Shown one piece after another: positions 1 through 9,416 of a stretch of DNA of 64,000 nucleotides. Source of the DNA: Brachycybe producta (Eukaryota; Arthropoda; Diplopoda; Playtdesmida; Andrognathidae); NCBI GenBank assembly GCA_036925085.1, contig JAUPFP010000020.1, positions 3,925,495 to 3,989,494 of the forward strand, written 5' to 3'. Position 1 is the first letter of the stretch, and each line of letters starts with the position of its first letter. The position numbers were made by a program, and so were the translations under genes. Under the pieces are notes generated by a model that made no database searches, was not told where the DNA came from, and saw only the letters and a program-made list of their open reading frames with translations.

Positions 1-285
1 CATTAAAACAATTTGTTAATTAAAGAAAAGTTTACCTAAACCAAAAGTTAGAAACACTCGTGCAATAAAATAAAGGCCTGTAAAAGAAAGGCCGCTAAAA
101 ATAAAGGCGGGTAAAAGGCCGGTAAAATAAAGGCCTGTAAAGTAAGAAAGGATTAAAAATAAAAGGTCTATTTAAAGTTTTTATTGTAGCTGGTGGTCCT
201 ACATCTGAACGTCTTTTGTTCCAGAAGGGACCGCCAGAAAAGAGATTAGTCATCAGGTCAGTGACCAAAATTTTTGGACACCACA
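1..285 (-). repeat. 3' LTR, truncated by window start
   Basis: Positions 1-285 repeat 5754-6038 base for base. On the minus strand the LTR starts with TGTGG at 285. About 390 bases of it lie outside the window. The last ten codons and the stop of pol (253-285) lie inside this LTR. Confidence 0.95.
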
Positions 286-3200
286 TTCGCCGTTGACGAT
301 GGAGGATCTATCCGATCTGTCGTCGAGGTGTCCATGTTGTTTCCTTTGATGTCTGTTGAGTTCCTTAGTGGTGTGAAAACACCACTGACATTCAGCACAG
401 CAGTATCCAGATAAATGATTCATCTTTTCATGCTGTTTACACTGGTCGTTCTTTTTGAACCGCCTCCCGCACTCATTGCATTTGTATGGTTCTGCACCAG
501 TGTGAACTAGCATGTGTCGATAAAGACCAGAAGGATACTTGAATTGTTTAGCACAAATGTTGCAGGTATATCCCATATCAGATGGTAGCTGGTTGGCCTC
601 GGGATGATCATGTTCACACTCAACATCCGGTAGTGTTTTAGTAACTGGATTTGATTCATTGTTGAGTTCAAGGATGGTATCTTCAGGTTGCAAAGACCAT
701 ACTAAGTCTTTTCTTAGGCAATCCCCTGAAGAATTACCACAAGGTGTGGTGCCAGCAGACTTGTCACTTGCTGAGGTTCCTACTTCTCTTGGAAAAACCT
801 CGTTGTCAATTGACATTTTTAGCGAAGGGATGTATGCCAAAAAGTTCCGATAGCTTTCGGTTTTGTTAGTTGTTCCTTCATGACTGACATTGTTGTCCTT
901 TTGTCTCTCATGATATCGTTTGAGGTTAGACACTGATATTACTTGAGTCTTACCCCCGATCTCTACTTCATAATTATTTCCATGGTTTAGTATGGTTTGA
1001 ATTGTGTATGGACCAAAATACTTTGGTTCCAGTTTTCTTGCCAATCCTGCCTTGTGGACATCTCTGTATGCTAAAACCTTGTCACCCACTTCGAACCTTT
1101 TTGTCTGATGGCGATTGTCATACTCTGCTTTTTGTTTGATTTGGGCTTTTTGAATATTCCTGGTTGCGTGAGCTGTTAGGTCTTTGATCTTTTGTTTTAA
1201 CTTCCGAACATAACTTGACATAGGTTCGGGTGTTTCTTTGGTTTGTGTAACAAACAAATCAGGTGCTCTGCCTCTTGATAGTTCAAATGGGGAGTAGCCA
1301 GTGGTTGCCTGAGGGCTGTTGTTGTAAGCAGCAGTTACCATGGGTAGTAAGATATCCCAGTCTTTTTGGTTACCATCCACATACTTTTTTAATGACCTTA
1401 TAAGAGTCCCATTTAGTCTTTCTGTAAGACCATTGCACTGGGGGTGGTAAGGGCTGGTGTGCTTCTGGCGAACATCCAACAATTCTAGAAACTCTTTTAG
1501 CAGTTGGGATCGAAATTGTGGTCTTTGATCCGAAAGGAATTCAGATGGTAGACCTTGTTGGCACACAACATCCTCTAGTAAAAACTTCGCCGTAGTCCTG
1601 GCAGTTGTCTCTTTTAGTGCTTTAGTGATAGCCCACTTGGTGAAGTAATCGGTACAAACCACTATCATATTGTGGCCCCGAGGTGTCTCAGGTAGAGGGC
1701 CAACAAAATCAATTCCAATGCGTTCCATAGGACGGTTTGTTTGTAGTGGTTGCAAGTTTCCCAGCGGTTTTCCTGATGGGGGTTTGTGGATTTGACATTG
1801 ATGGCATGAGGCAATGTATCTAATAAGATCATTTTTAAGTGACTTCCACCAAAATTGTCGGAGAATACTTTTATAGGTTTTCGCAATTCCAAAGTGGCCT
1901 CCACGGTATGCATGATCATGGTAGAAATGCATGACCATTTCTTGTAGGGCTTTTGGTAGTACAACTAACCTTTCGCCATCCTTTAGTTTGTATAGAATAT
2001 CATTTTCCAATACAAACTTGTGTGTTTTTCCTGCTTGTACAGCTAAGATTAGTCCAGCTACGGTTTGGTCTTCTTTCTGGTCTTTGACAATGTCCAGGAG
2101 GTTGATAGAGTTCAAACTGGGAGGACATCCAAGGGCTTCACGTGCCAGCTTATCTGCTTCCTCATTTCCTTGAATTCCACAATGACCTGGCACGTGCTTC
2201 CAGATGACATTCATATTCTGGCTGAGGTTGGACAATTCTGTGTGCAAATCTAGATTTACAATTGGCTTTCCTTTACTGTTTTGCCATCCATTCCGTACCC
2301 AGCATGGTATCCATTCAGTTTGTGATTTGTAGGTGTAGAGGCTGTCTGTTGCAATCCGGAGTTCTTTTATTTGTTCCCTGTGGGCGATTTTCAGAGCTTC
2401 AATGCCAGCAGTGAGTTCTGCCCGTTGATTAGATGCTCCTTTGCTGATCAAACCACTGGAGTTTAGAGGGTGATTTACACCCCACCATATACCATAAGAA
2501 CCTTTAGCTTCTGGTTGGCCATTGTTTATACAAGCACCATCAATAAACACCGTCGGAATGGTAAATTCATACTTGTCTCCTGCTTCACTCTCAATTACCT
2601 CTTCAATTATGAGATTGTGTCCCGTCTTGGTCAGGCCTACAGTGAACTCCACATCTCGAACTTCCATCAAAATTCGCTCGATACGAGGAGGAGGACGGTG
2701 TTTTTCAACGGCATTCTTGAAGTGAGGTTTTGAGGTTCTTATGCCTACTTCAGCCCTAAGAAACGGCCGAAATTTTGAAATACCCAGGTGTAAAGCAAGA
2801 GTTTCTTTTTCAATTGCTGAATACCCTTGTTCCGTGTGGTTTAAGCGCCTACTTTTACAATCGAGGAGTTCACGTCCATTTTCATTTTCCTGGTATAAGG
2901 TGGCTGCAATTGTGTGGTCGTCTGATTCAAGGTCTATAACTTTGCGCAATGAGGGATCATCAAAAACTAGTCCGTTGACTGCTTGTAGCTTGTCTTTTGA
3001 TGCTTCGAAAGCTTGTTGGTGTCGCTCTTCCCAAATAAATTTTGCTTTTTTCTTGGTCAATTCCCTCAGATCGGAGGTAACTGCCGCTGCACCTGGCAGG
3101 AATTTTGCTACATAGGCCACAATTCCAAGGTAGCTTTCCAATTCCTTTTTTGTTTGAGGCACAGGGAAGTTTATGATTTTGTTAATTTTCATAGGACAGG

Positions 3201-4590
3201 GTTTTATTCCAGATTCATCCACTATGTGACCCAGAATTTCAACAGATTTTTTAAAAACTTTACACTTACTGGCCTTCAAGGTGACATTGCCTTTTTGGAA
3301 AGCTTGAAGAACAGCTTCAAGATGGGTGTAGTGATCCTGAATAGAGTCACTAAAGATGATAATATCATCGATGTACACTGCACAGAATTGTTCAAAACCT
3401 CGCAACAGATTGTCCATAGCTCGTTGATATACAGCAGGGCCATTGGTAAGTCCAAAAGGTTGATATACATACTCGTATAGACCATCTGGTGTCACAAAAG
3501 CAGTCTTGTGTACATCACGTTCAGCAATTTTGATGTGGAAGAACCCATCTTTTGCATCCAGCGTACTGAAGATCTTTTTTCCATGTAGTCGTCTTAGTAG
3601 GCTGTCTATACGCGGAAGTGGGTAACTATCTTTAACTGTTTTTTGATTTAGTCGCCGATAATCCACACAAAGACGTCTAGTTCCATCCTTTTTTGACACT
3701 AAGACAGTGGCAAAAGCCCAGGGAGATTTAGAAGGTCGGACTATTCCTCTTTGGCAGAGTGCTTTAACTTGTTGTTTAATTTCTTCTTCATCTTCTCGAC
3801 ACATGGGTCTCATTCGCTCTTTAATAGGGCAGTGATGGCCAGTGTTGATTTCGTGTTGTATTCCTTCTATGTATTTTTCATGCTTTGGGGTTACCTTGAA
3901 GACATCGCCGTATCTCAAGATGATTTCTTTTAATTTTTCATCTTGTTCTGCTCCGAGTTCGATGTCTTCTATTTTGAACGGCCTGGTATATTCTGATGCA
4001 TCCTCTTGGTACCCTGGTGCCTCAGTTGTTTCTTTTTGTAGAGACATCTTCAGGGCTTGGTGAGGCTCATTGCATTCTTTTGGCTTTGGTTTAGTAACCC
4101 TTGCATAATAGAAATCTGTGTGACCATTGACAAAATTTAAAACAGCACTACCATTTAGGAAATCTCTTCCGAGCACAATTTCTCCTGGTGCATCTTCTAG
4201 CACAATGAGAGTTGCCATTCGTTCTTGTTCTTCTCCAAGACGCATGAGCACACACACTGTCCCCAGGGATGAGCTCATTGTCTTGTTGAAAGCTGTCACA
4301 AATACTTTTTTACTCCGGTCTATGTCCAGTTTCATTTTCGTAGCAACGGCAACAGTTATGAAACTTCCTTTGGCACCCGTATCTAGCACTGCCTTGGCTT
4401 TGATATTATTTATGGAAATGGGGATAGAGAGGAGGGATTCGTCACCATTGTCAAATTTAAAAGTTATGTAGTTCAAGTCTGGCGTTGGGTTTTGTTGGTT
4501 CCCCAACGCCTGTCTTAGTTTCCCTGATCCGGAATTTGGTTTCTTTCTGTTGACCGTCCACACCCACACACAGGCCAGTTGCCAGAACAC
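253..4590 (-). CDS. pol: Pol polyprotein: protease, RT, dual RNase H, integrase, plus C2H2 zinc fingers
   Basis: The open frame is 1445 codons with no internal stop. It opens without an ATG, as expected for a frame expressed by shift or readthrough from gag. Visible parts are: an aspartic protease with DTGA at about 70 and a VLGRDFL flap end; reverse transcriptase with YIDD at about 406; a degenerate Ty3-type RNase H that keeps the EKE motif but has lost the usual third aspartate; a second complete RNase H from about 679 (FIDGA, AELTAG, ATDSLY, GNEEAD); an integrase zinc region (GGHFG and CHQC, about 885-935); an integrase core (GIDFVGPLP at about 957, LSDQ at about 1018, TERLNG at about 1055); and a GPY/F module at about 1185. 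Three C2H2 fingers occupy residues 1343-1363, 1371-1392 and 1398-1419, with a TGAEPYK linker between the first two. One integrase motif reads DQRPQF where a glycine is usual, so activity is uncertain. The stop lies inside the 3' LTR. Confidence 0.95.
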   Translation of the reverse strand: MFWQLACVWVWTVNRKKPNSGSGKLRQALGNQQNPTPDLNYITFKFDNGDESLLSIPISINNIKAKAVLDTGAKGSFITVAVATKMKLDIDRSKKVFVTAFNKTMSSSLGTVCVLMRLGEEQERMATLIVLEDAPGEIVLGRDFLNGSAVLNFVNGHTDFYYARVTKPKPKECNEPHQALKMSLQKETTEAPGYQEDASEYTRPFKIEDIELGAEQDEKLKEIILRYGDVFKVTPKHEKYIEGIQHEINTGHHCPIKERMRPMCREDEEEIKQQVKALCQRGIVRPSKSPWAFATVLVSKKDGTRRLCVDYRRLNQKTVKDSYPLPRIDSLLRRLHGKKIFSTLDAKDGFFHIKIAERDVHKTAFVTPDGLYEYVYQPFGLTNGPAVYQRAMDNLLRGFEQFCAVYIDDIIIFSDSIQDHYTHLEAVLQAFQKGNVTLKASKCKVFKKSVEILGHIVDESGIKPCPMKINKIINFPVPQTKKELESYLGIVAYVAKFLPGAAAVTSDLRELTKKKAKFIWEERHQQAFEASKDKLQAVNGLVFDDPSLRKVIDLESDDHTIAATLYQENENGRELLDCKSRRLNHTEQGYSAIEKETLALHLGISKFRPFLRAEVGIRTSKPHFKNAVEKHRPPPRIERILMEVRDVEFTVGLTKTGHNLIIEEVIESEAGDKYEFTIPTVFIDGACINNGQPEAKGSYGIWWGVNHPLNSSGLISKGASNQRAELTAGIEALKIAHREQIKELRIATDSLYTYKSQTEWIPCWVRNGWQNSKGKPIVNLDLHTELSNLSQNMNVIWKHVPGHCGIQGNEEADKLAREALGCPPSLNSINLLDIVKDQKEDQTVAGLILAVQAGKTHKFVLENDILYKLKDGERLVVLPKALQEMVMHFYHDHAYRGGHFGIAKTYKSILRQFWWKSLKNDLIRYIASCHQCQIHKPPSGKPLGNLQPLQTNRPMERIGIDFVGPLPETPRGHNMIVVCTDYFTKWAITKALKETTARTTAKFLLEDVVCQQGLPSEFLSDQRPQFRSQLLKEFLELLDVRQKHTSPYHPQCNGLTERLNGTLIRSLKKYVDGNQKDWDILLPMVTAAYNNSPQATTGYSPFELSRGRAPDLFVTQTKETPEPMSSYVRKLKQKIKDLTAHATRNIQKAQIKQKAEYDNRHQTKRFEVGDKVLAYRDVHKAGLARKLEPKYFGPYTIQTILNHGNNYEVEIGGKTQVISVSNLKRYHERQKDNNVSHEGTTNKTESYRNFLAYIPSLKMSIDNEVFPREVGTSASDKSAGTTPCGNSSGDCLRKDLVWSLQPEDTILELNNESNPVTKTLPDVECEHDHPEANQLPSDMGYTCNICAKQFKYPSGLYRHMLVHTGAEPYKCNECGRRFKKNDQCKQHEKMNHLSGYCCAECQWCFHTTKELNRHQRKQHGHLDDRSDRSSIVNGECGVQKFWSLT

Positions 4591-4593
4591 TTT

Positions 4594-5343
4594 TTACATT
4601 TGGAGGTACATCTGCACACAGGCCACTCCCCTTTGCATTTGAAACATATTTTGTGATTTTTTTTTTAAAGTGCCATGCATTTGTTGCAATTTTTCTACTT
4701 CATTACGTAAAGCTTTGAGTTCTTCCAAGATGAGCCTTGTTTCTTCTCTATCTTTGGAAGTCGCCATTGCGTAAAGGCTTCTGTTTGCCTTTCTTTCTGT
4801 GGCTAGGGACTCCTCTGCTCTTTTGGCATATTTCAAAAGTTCTCTTAAAGTTCTTACTTCATTAATGGAGATAGATGACTGTATTCTGCTCTGAAGAGAA
4901 GCTGGTAGACGGTCGAACAAGTCTGGAACCATATCGTCTTCACGTGCACCGGGATGCTGGATGAGGTACCAATGTTTGTAGTCGATGGCAAAATTCGAAA
5001 TTCTGGTTTCCTCTGGGTCGTATTGCATTTTCCGTAGTTTTTCTCTGGCAATTTGTCGTTTTCCTTTGTCAACAAATTTTGCCAGAAAAGCAGTTTTAAA
5101 GTCTTCCCACACACTATGTTCACTGAGTCCAGGTTCAATATCATCTTCGAACCAATATTTAGGGGTTCGTTCAAAACAATATTTCACTTGTTTTAGTCTC
5201 TGTTCATCTGTGAGCATACGTGATTTTCTCTCAAAGGTTGATAGCCATTGAAATGGATCTTCATCAAAGTCACCACTGAATAGTGGTAGATCTATGGACA
5301 TCATTGCAAACATCTTTGCAAGTTCTTGGTTATCTTTAGCCAT
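4594..5343 (-). CDS. gag: Gag polyprotein, frame broken near C-terminus
   Basis: The open frame encodes 249 residues from an ATG next to the primer-binding site. The first two thirds look like a gypsy capsid: a FQWLSTFERKSRML-type segment, then a WEDFKTAFLAKFV segment (about residues 35-95). A charged helical stretch near 205-230 may be coiled coil. After an A10 run (plus-strand T run at 4657-4666) the annotated frame continues without zinc-knuckle residues and stops at TAA. The +1 frame over about 4555-4650 instead encodes two tandem C-x2-C-x6-C-x-C modules, which look like the real nucleocapsid. This suggests a one-base indel in the homopolymer, either a real mutation or an assembly error. 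Pol follows in the same frame as the annotated gag, just past the stop. Confidence 0.85.
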   Translation of the reverse strand: MAKDNQELAKMFAMMSIDLPLFSGDFDEDPFQWLSTFERKSRMLTDEQRLKQVKYCFERTPKYWFEDDIEPGLSEHSVWEDFKTAFLAKFVDKGKRQIAREKLRKMQYDPEETRISNFAIDYKHWYLIQHPGAREDDMVPDLFDRLPASLQSRIQSSISINEVRTLRELLKYAKRAEESLATERKANRSLYAMATSKDREETRLILEELKALRNEVEKLQQMHGTLKKKSQNMFQMQRGVACVQMYLQM

Positions 5344-5359
5344 CCTGTCGACTGCGCCA
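5344..5359 (-). other. Primer-binding site (tRNA) of the retrotransposon
   Basis: The minus strand reads TGGCGCAGTCGACAGG, starting with the TGG expected from pairing with a tRNA CCA end, two bases after the LTR. It runs directly into the gag ATG at 5343, so there is almost no leader. I did not identify the tRNA. Confidence 0.65.
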
Positions 5360-5361
5360 AA

Positions 5362-6038
5362 TGTGGAGATTTTTTCTTCCAGAAGCGTTTTCTTTCTTTT
5401 ATAAAAATCGCGACTTTTGTGGTTATTCTCCTTGTTCTTTGATGGTAAAGAAAAAACAAGAACGAGTTGAAGTGATGTTTTCTGCAGAGATACTTTTTTT
5501 TATTTTTCCACTTATTTTCAGATACAGTATTTCGTTTTTCAGAATAAATTTGTTACTGACTTCAAAATACAAAAAAATGTCTCTTCTTATAGCCAGCTCA
5601 AACAATGGGCTGGCAGTCATAGGTAATTAGTTAAAAAACTTTGCTGGGACAGTGACCCTAGCAAAAGATTAATGACAGGAAATTAAATATTTTAACAAAT
5701 AAAAGATGGCCCTATGAAGAATATTTGTAAATGAATACATTTGTCAAAGTCGGCATTAAAACAATTTGTTAATTAAAGAAAAGTTTACCTAAACCAAAAG
5801 TTAGAAACACTCGTGCAATAAAATAAAGGCCTGTAAAAGAAAGGCCGCTAAAAATAAAGGCGGGTAAAAGGCCGGTAAAATAAAGGCCTGTAAAGTAAGA
5901 AAGGATTAAAAATAAAAGGTCTATTTAAAGTTTTTATTGTAGCTGGTGGTCCTACATCTGAACGTCTTTTGTTCCAGAAGGGACCGCCAGAAAAGAGATT
6001 AGTCATCAGGTCAGTGACCAAAATTTTTGGACACCACA
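5362..6038 (-). repeat. 5' LTR of the gypsy element
   Basis: On the minus strand it begins TGTGG at 6038 and ends CCACA at 5362, giving the usual short inverted ends. It is placed two bases before a primer-binding site, and its length is 677 bases. The right-hand part (about 5819-5910) contains short repeated AAAGGCC-type units. The right boundary is fixed by comparison with the 3' LTR copy. The left boundary is inferred from the inverted ends and the primer-binding site. Confidence 0.85.
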
Positions 6039-6194
6039 AGAGAGAGAGAGAAAGAAAGAGAGGGACAGAGAGAGAGAGAGTGAGAGGGACAGCGAGAGAG
6101 GGACAGCGAGAGAGGAACAGAGAGAGAGAGAGAGAGGGACAGAGAGAGAGAGGGACAGAGAGAGAGAGGGACAGAGAGAGAGAGTGAGAGGGAC

Positions 6195-6226
<32 letters not shown>

Positions 6227-6360
6227 GAACAGAGAGAGAGAGGAACAGAGAGAGAGAGGAACAGAGAGAGAGAGGAACAGAGAGAGAGAGAGAGAGAGAG
6301 AGAGGAACAGAGAGAGAGAGAGAGAGAGAGGAACAGAGAGAGAGAGAGAGAGAGAGGAAC

Positions 6361-6393
<33 letters not shown>

Positions 6394-6429
6394 CAGAGAG
6401 AGAGAGAGTGAGAGGGACAGAGAGAGAGG

Positions 6430-6467
<38 letters not shown>

Positions 6468-6586
6468 CAGAGAGAGAGAGAGACAGAGAGAGAGAGAGAC
6501 AGAGAGAGAGGAACAGAGAGAGAGGAACAGAGAGAGAGAGAGAGAGGAACAGAGAGAGAGGGAGAAAGAGAGAGAGGGAGAGAGAA
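6039..6586. repeat. GA-rich microsatellite with GGACAGAG/GGAACAGAG interruptions
   Basis: About 550 bases are almost purely AG on the plus strand, with regular GGACAGAG or GGAACAGAG interruptions. The array abuts the retrotransposon LTR, so the element seems to have landed at or in the array. Long open frames on both strands (Ser/Leu on minus, Arg/Glu on plus) are products of the repeat. Confidence 0.95.
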
Positions 6587-7105
6587 ATAAATTTCCACCA
6601 AAAGTTCATAGAAGAAATTTCAGGAGAAAAATATTTCAAAGGGTGAATCAAAGTAAATGGGTCGGTGTTGTTGGATGGGTGAAAGGGGGAGGTTTCAGGG
6701 GAGTTTTTTGTTACTATTTTTAGGGGTGGTTGAATATTAAGGTAAAGGGTAAGCATGAGCTGTAATCCATGAGAAAGGACACTAGTTCAAAACCAAACCA
6801 AAAGTCATGGGAGAGACAAAAATCTACACACAAATAAGAAAGTTGGAAAATTCTCAGCCAAACTTGAAATTTTTACTGTTACTTTTCAAGTAGTTTTACA
6901 ATTTTAAGTAAACCATGTACATTTTTTTAAATGGTGTTATAATTTTCCAAGGGGTGGGAGTAGGGTGGTGGGTGATATGCAGAATTTTGATAGATGGCGC
7001 TAACTTAACACTAAAAAGAACACAAGCTACTAACCTCCTGTGGAGTGTTAAGTTAGGTTTTTAGTGAATTTCCCTGCAAATAGCATAACATTTGCTTACA
7101 ACCCA
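6587..7105. other. No gene seen
   Basis: AT-rich sequence. I see no coding frame, RNA gene or clear repeat boundary. Confidence 0.5.
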
Positions 7106-7279
7106 TTTTCCACTGGGGTGAAAATTTCGACTTTTTGAAAAATTTCAACTGGTGAAAAATAGAACACGCGTGGCCCCCTACCCATTCACTATCATAGGCC
7201 CATGGGGGCCACGTTTGTTCAATTTTTCACCAGTTGAAATTTTCAAAAAATTCAAATTTTTACCCTGGGCAATGGAAAC
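7106..7279. mobile_element. Foldback MITE (TTTTCCACTGGGGTGAAAAT family)
   Basis: Two arms of about 70 bases are inverted copies: TTTCCACTGGGGTGAAAATT at the left and its imperfect reverse complement ending at CAATGGAAA. A half-element with the same arm occurs at about 54957-55015. No coding capacity. Confidence 0.75.
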
Positions 7280-7330
7280 ACGTCCTTATGTGGCATTTAC
7301 AACGTTTTGGAAATACGCGCCTCATTTAGT

Positions 7331-7600
7331 ACTGTATGTTCGTAACATGTTCCCAGTTGGTATTCCCTAACCTCATCATTGATGTTCGGTTGGAAATGTT
7401 CGCCGAGACATTCTAACTACTCCTGGTTCGAAAACACGAACATCCTTTCATGTGATGGGAGCAAAAACCGACAACTGTTAGATCGGGGCCGAACAGAACA
7501 ACGAACAAAAGTTGTTACAAAAGAATGTTCAGAATACTGTCCATTACCGTTTGCAAACAGTGTTCAGTTCGTTGTTCTGTTCTAAGTACCGGACCCACTC
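7331..7600. mobile_element. Partial copy of the GAACAGAACA MITE family
   Basis: The sequence parallels 44037-44282, including GTTCCCAGTTGG, GCCGAGACATTC/GCCGAGACGTCC, a hexamer shared around AACATCCTTT, and a final CGAACAGAACAA. The better-preserved copy is at 43921-44282. The short frames here are not genes. Confidence 0.65.
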
Positions 7601-7685
7601 TTAAATGTTCTGTGTTCTGCGATTTCTTCAGGCAAAGAACATTGTGTGGCGATAAAAACTATAAAGTTTAAGAAAAGAGAAACCT

Positions 7686-8986
7686 GGGGCCCGTTTCACA
7701 AAATTACAAGTCTTGTCGTACGTGACAAGCAAATTTTTACAAGTTTCTAAAGTATCTACTTGTTAGCGTCTCACTAAAGTACAAGTGTACACTTGTATTT
7801 ACGAGTGGATTTTTACAATTTTACAAGTGAATTACTTGTAAACCACGAAAGACCACTCGTAACTAACAAGTGTAGTTGACAAACTTGTTACTGACACTTG
7901 TTGCCAAAGAAAGATTTTCAACCATAACTCAAAAGGTAGATTATTTTACAAGTGTTTTTTGATATTAAACAGAATGTCTTTAACTATCTCGTATTTCTTT
8001 TAAAATACACAGCTTGTTTCCTAATGCAACACTTTTAGGACATTTTTGACATTGCGGAAATTACACACAAAGAGAAGAAAACGACTATTTAATTAATGAA
8101 TGCTGACACGTTTTATTAACTACACTTGTTACGGACAAGTCCATTTTAACTTGTTCCCAACAACTTGGGACCTACAATTGTAATCTACAATCTTATTGTT
8201 ACTCACTTCACAAGACTTGTAGTTTTGTGTACAAATGTTCGTGAAACACCTGTAACCAACAAGTTGCGATTACAAGGACTTGTAAATCCACAATTGTTAC
8301 TGACAAGACTTGTAGTTTTGTATACAAATGTTCGTGAAACACCTGTAACGAACAAGTTGCGATTACAAGGACTTGTAAATCCACAATTGTTACTGACAAG
8401 ACTTGTAGTTTTGTATACAAATATTTGTGAAACACCTGTAACCAACAAGTTGCGATTACAAGGACTTGTAAATCCACAATTGTTACTTACAAGACTTGTA
8501 GTTTTGTATACAAATGTTCGTGAAACAATTGTAACGAACAAGTTGCGATTACAAGGACGTGTAAATCCACAATTGTTACTGACAAGACTTGTAGTTTTGT
8601 ATACACATATTTGTGAAACACCTGTAACCAACAAGTTGCGATTACAAGGACTTGTAAATCCACAATTGTTACTGACAAGACTTGTAGTTTTGTATACAAA
8701 TGTTCTTGAAAAACCTGTAAAGAACAAGTTGCGATTACAAGGACTTGTAAATCCACAATTGTTACTGACAAGACTTGTAGTTTTGTATACACATATTTGT
8801 GAAACACCTGTAACCAACAAGTTGCGATTACAAGGACTTGTAAATCCACAATTGTTACTGACAAGACTTGTAGTTTTGTATACACATATTTGTGAAACAC
8901 CTGTAACCAACAAGTTGCGATTACAAGGACTTGTAAATCCACAATTGTTACTGACTAAAGACATGTAATTTTGTGAAACGGGCCCC
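7686..8986. mobile_element. Inverted-repeat element (23-bp perfect TIR) carrying a 93-bp tandem array
   Basis: Both ends carry GGGGCCCGTTTCACAAAATT plus ACA as a perfect 23-base terminal inverted repeat. The interior is rich in ACAAGT/ACTTGT on both strands. About 57% of the element is the tandem array at 8210-8953. No transposase is encoded. I could not define a target duplication with confidence. Confidence 0.8.
8210..8953. repeat. 93-bp tandem array, eight units
   Basis: Units start at 8210, 8303, 8396, 8489, 8582, 8675, 8768 and 8861, each opening ACAAGACTTGTAGTTTTG. Because 93 is divisible by three, the repeat is open in one frame on each strand, which gives spurious repetitive proteins of 267 and 293 residues. 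Units differ by a few substitutions. Confidence 0.95.
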
Positions 8987-9372
8987 ATGCTATAGTACGT
9001 TCTCGATAACATTCCCGTAGATACATGAAATGCAACTGATGCAATTACTGACAACAACTGAAACCCTATTGTCAGTCTTCTCATATCTTACAAATAAAAG
9101 TAATGTAAAAAGAAAAAAAAAAACACCCTCTGGAAGTAAATTTCACTGTCGAATAATTCTCATCTGCATAATAAATAATTATGCAGACTCATTTTTACCT
9201 ATTCTGAGATTTTACACATTGCCTAGTCCATATGCAATAATAGACTGGTTTTCTACAATGGCCTACAAATCCTAGAATTGTCTGTTGATTTTTTGTAATT
9301 TGCATTTCTCAAAATCTCGATAATTTTTTTTTTCTTCTTCTTCTTACAATTGTTGATTATGGAACCCTGCAG
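8987..9372. other. No gene seen
   Basis: AT-rich spacer between two inverted-repeat elements. The fragment at about 9360-9372 (GGAACCCTGCAG) may be a second, degraded end of the next element. Confidence 0.4.
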
Positions 9373-9416
9373 TATGGAGCCCTGTAAAGGACATAACGAG
9401 ATTTTTTTAAAAAATC

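Larger units (their letters stand above)
1..6038 (-). mobile_element. Ty3/gypsy LTR retrotransposon, nearly complete
   Basis: The element reads right to left. The 5' LTR is at 5362-6038, followed by the primer-binding site, gag, pol and a 3' LTR that runs off the left edge of the window. Pol order is protease, reverse transcriptase, RNase H, integrase, which defines the Ty3/gypsy type. The 285 bases of the 3' LTR that are visible match the corresponding part of the 5' LTR with no difference that I can see, which implies recent insertion. The right flank is a GA microsatellite. The target duplication cannot be checked because the left end is missing. Two features are unusual: a C2H2 zinc-finger tail on pol, and a frame break at the end of gag. 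Confidence 0.95.

Noticed and set aside
5848..6756. 302-codon Ser/Leu-rich frame
   Set aside because: Translation of the GA microsatellite joined to LTR sequence.
8165..9084. Open frames of 267 and 293 codons on opposite strands
   Set aside because: Both result from the 93-bp tandem unit, a multiple of three.
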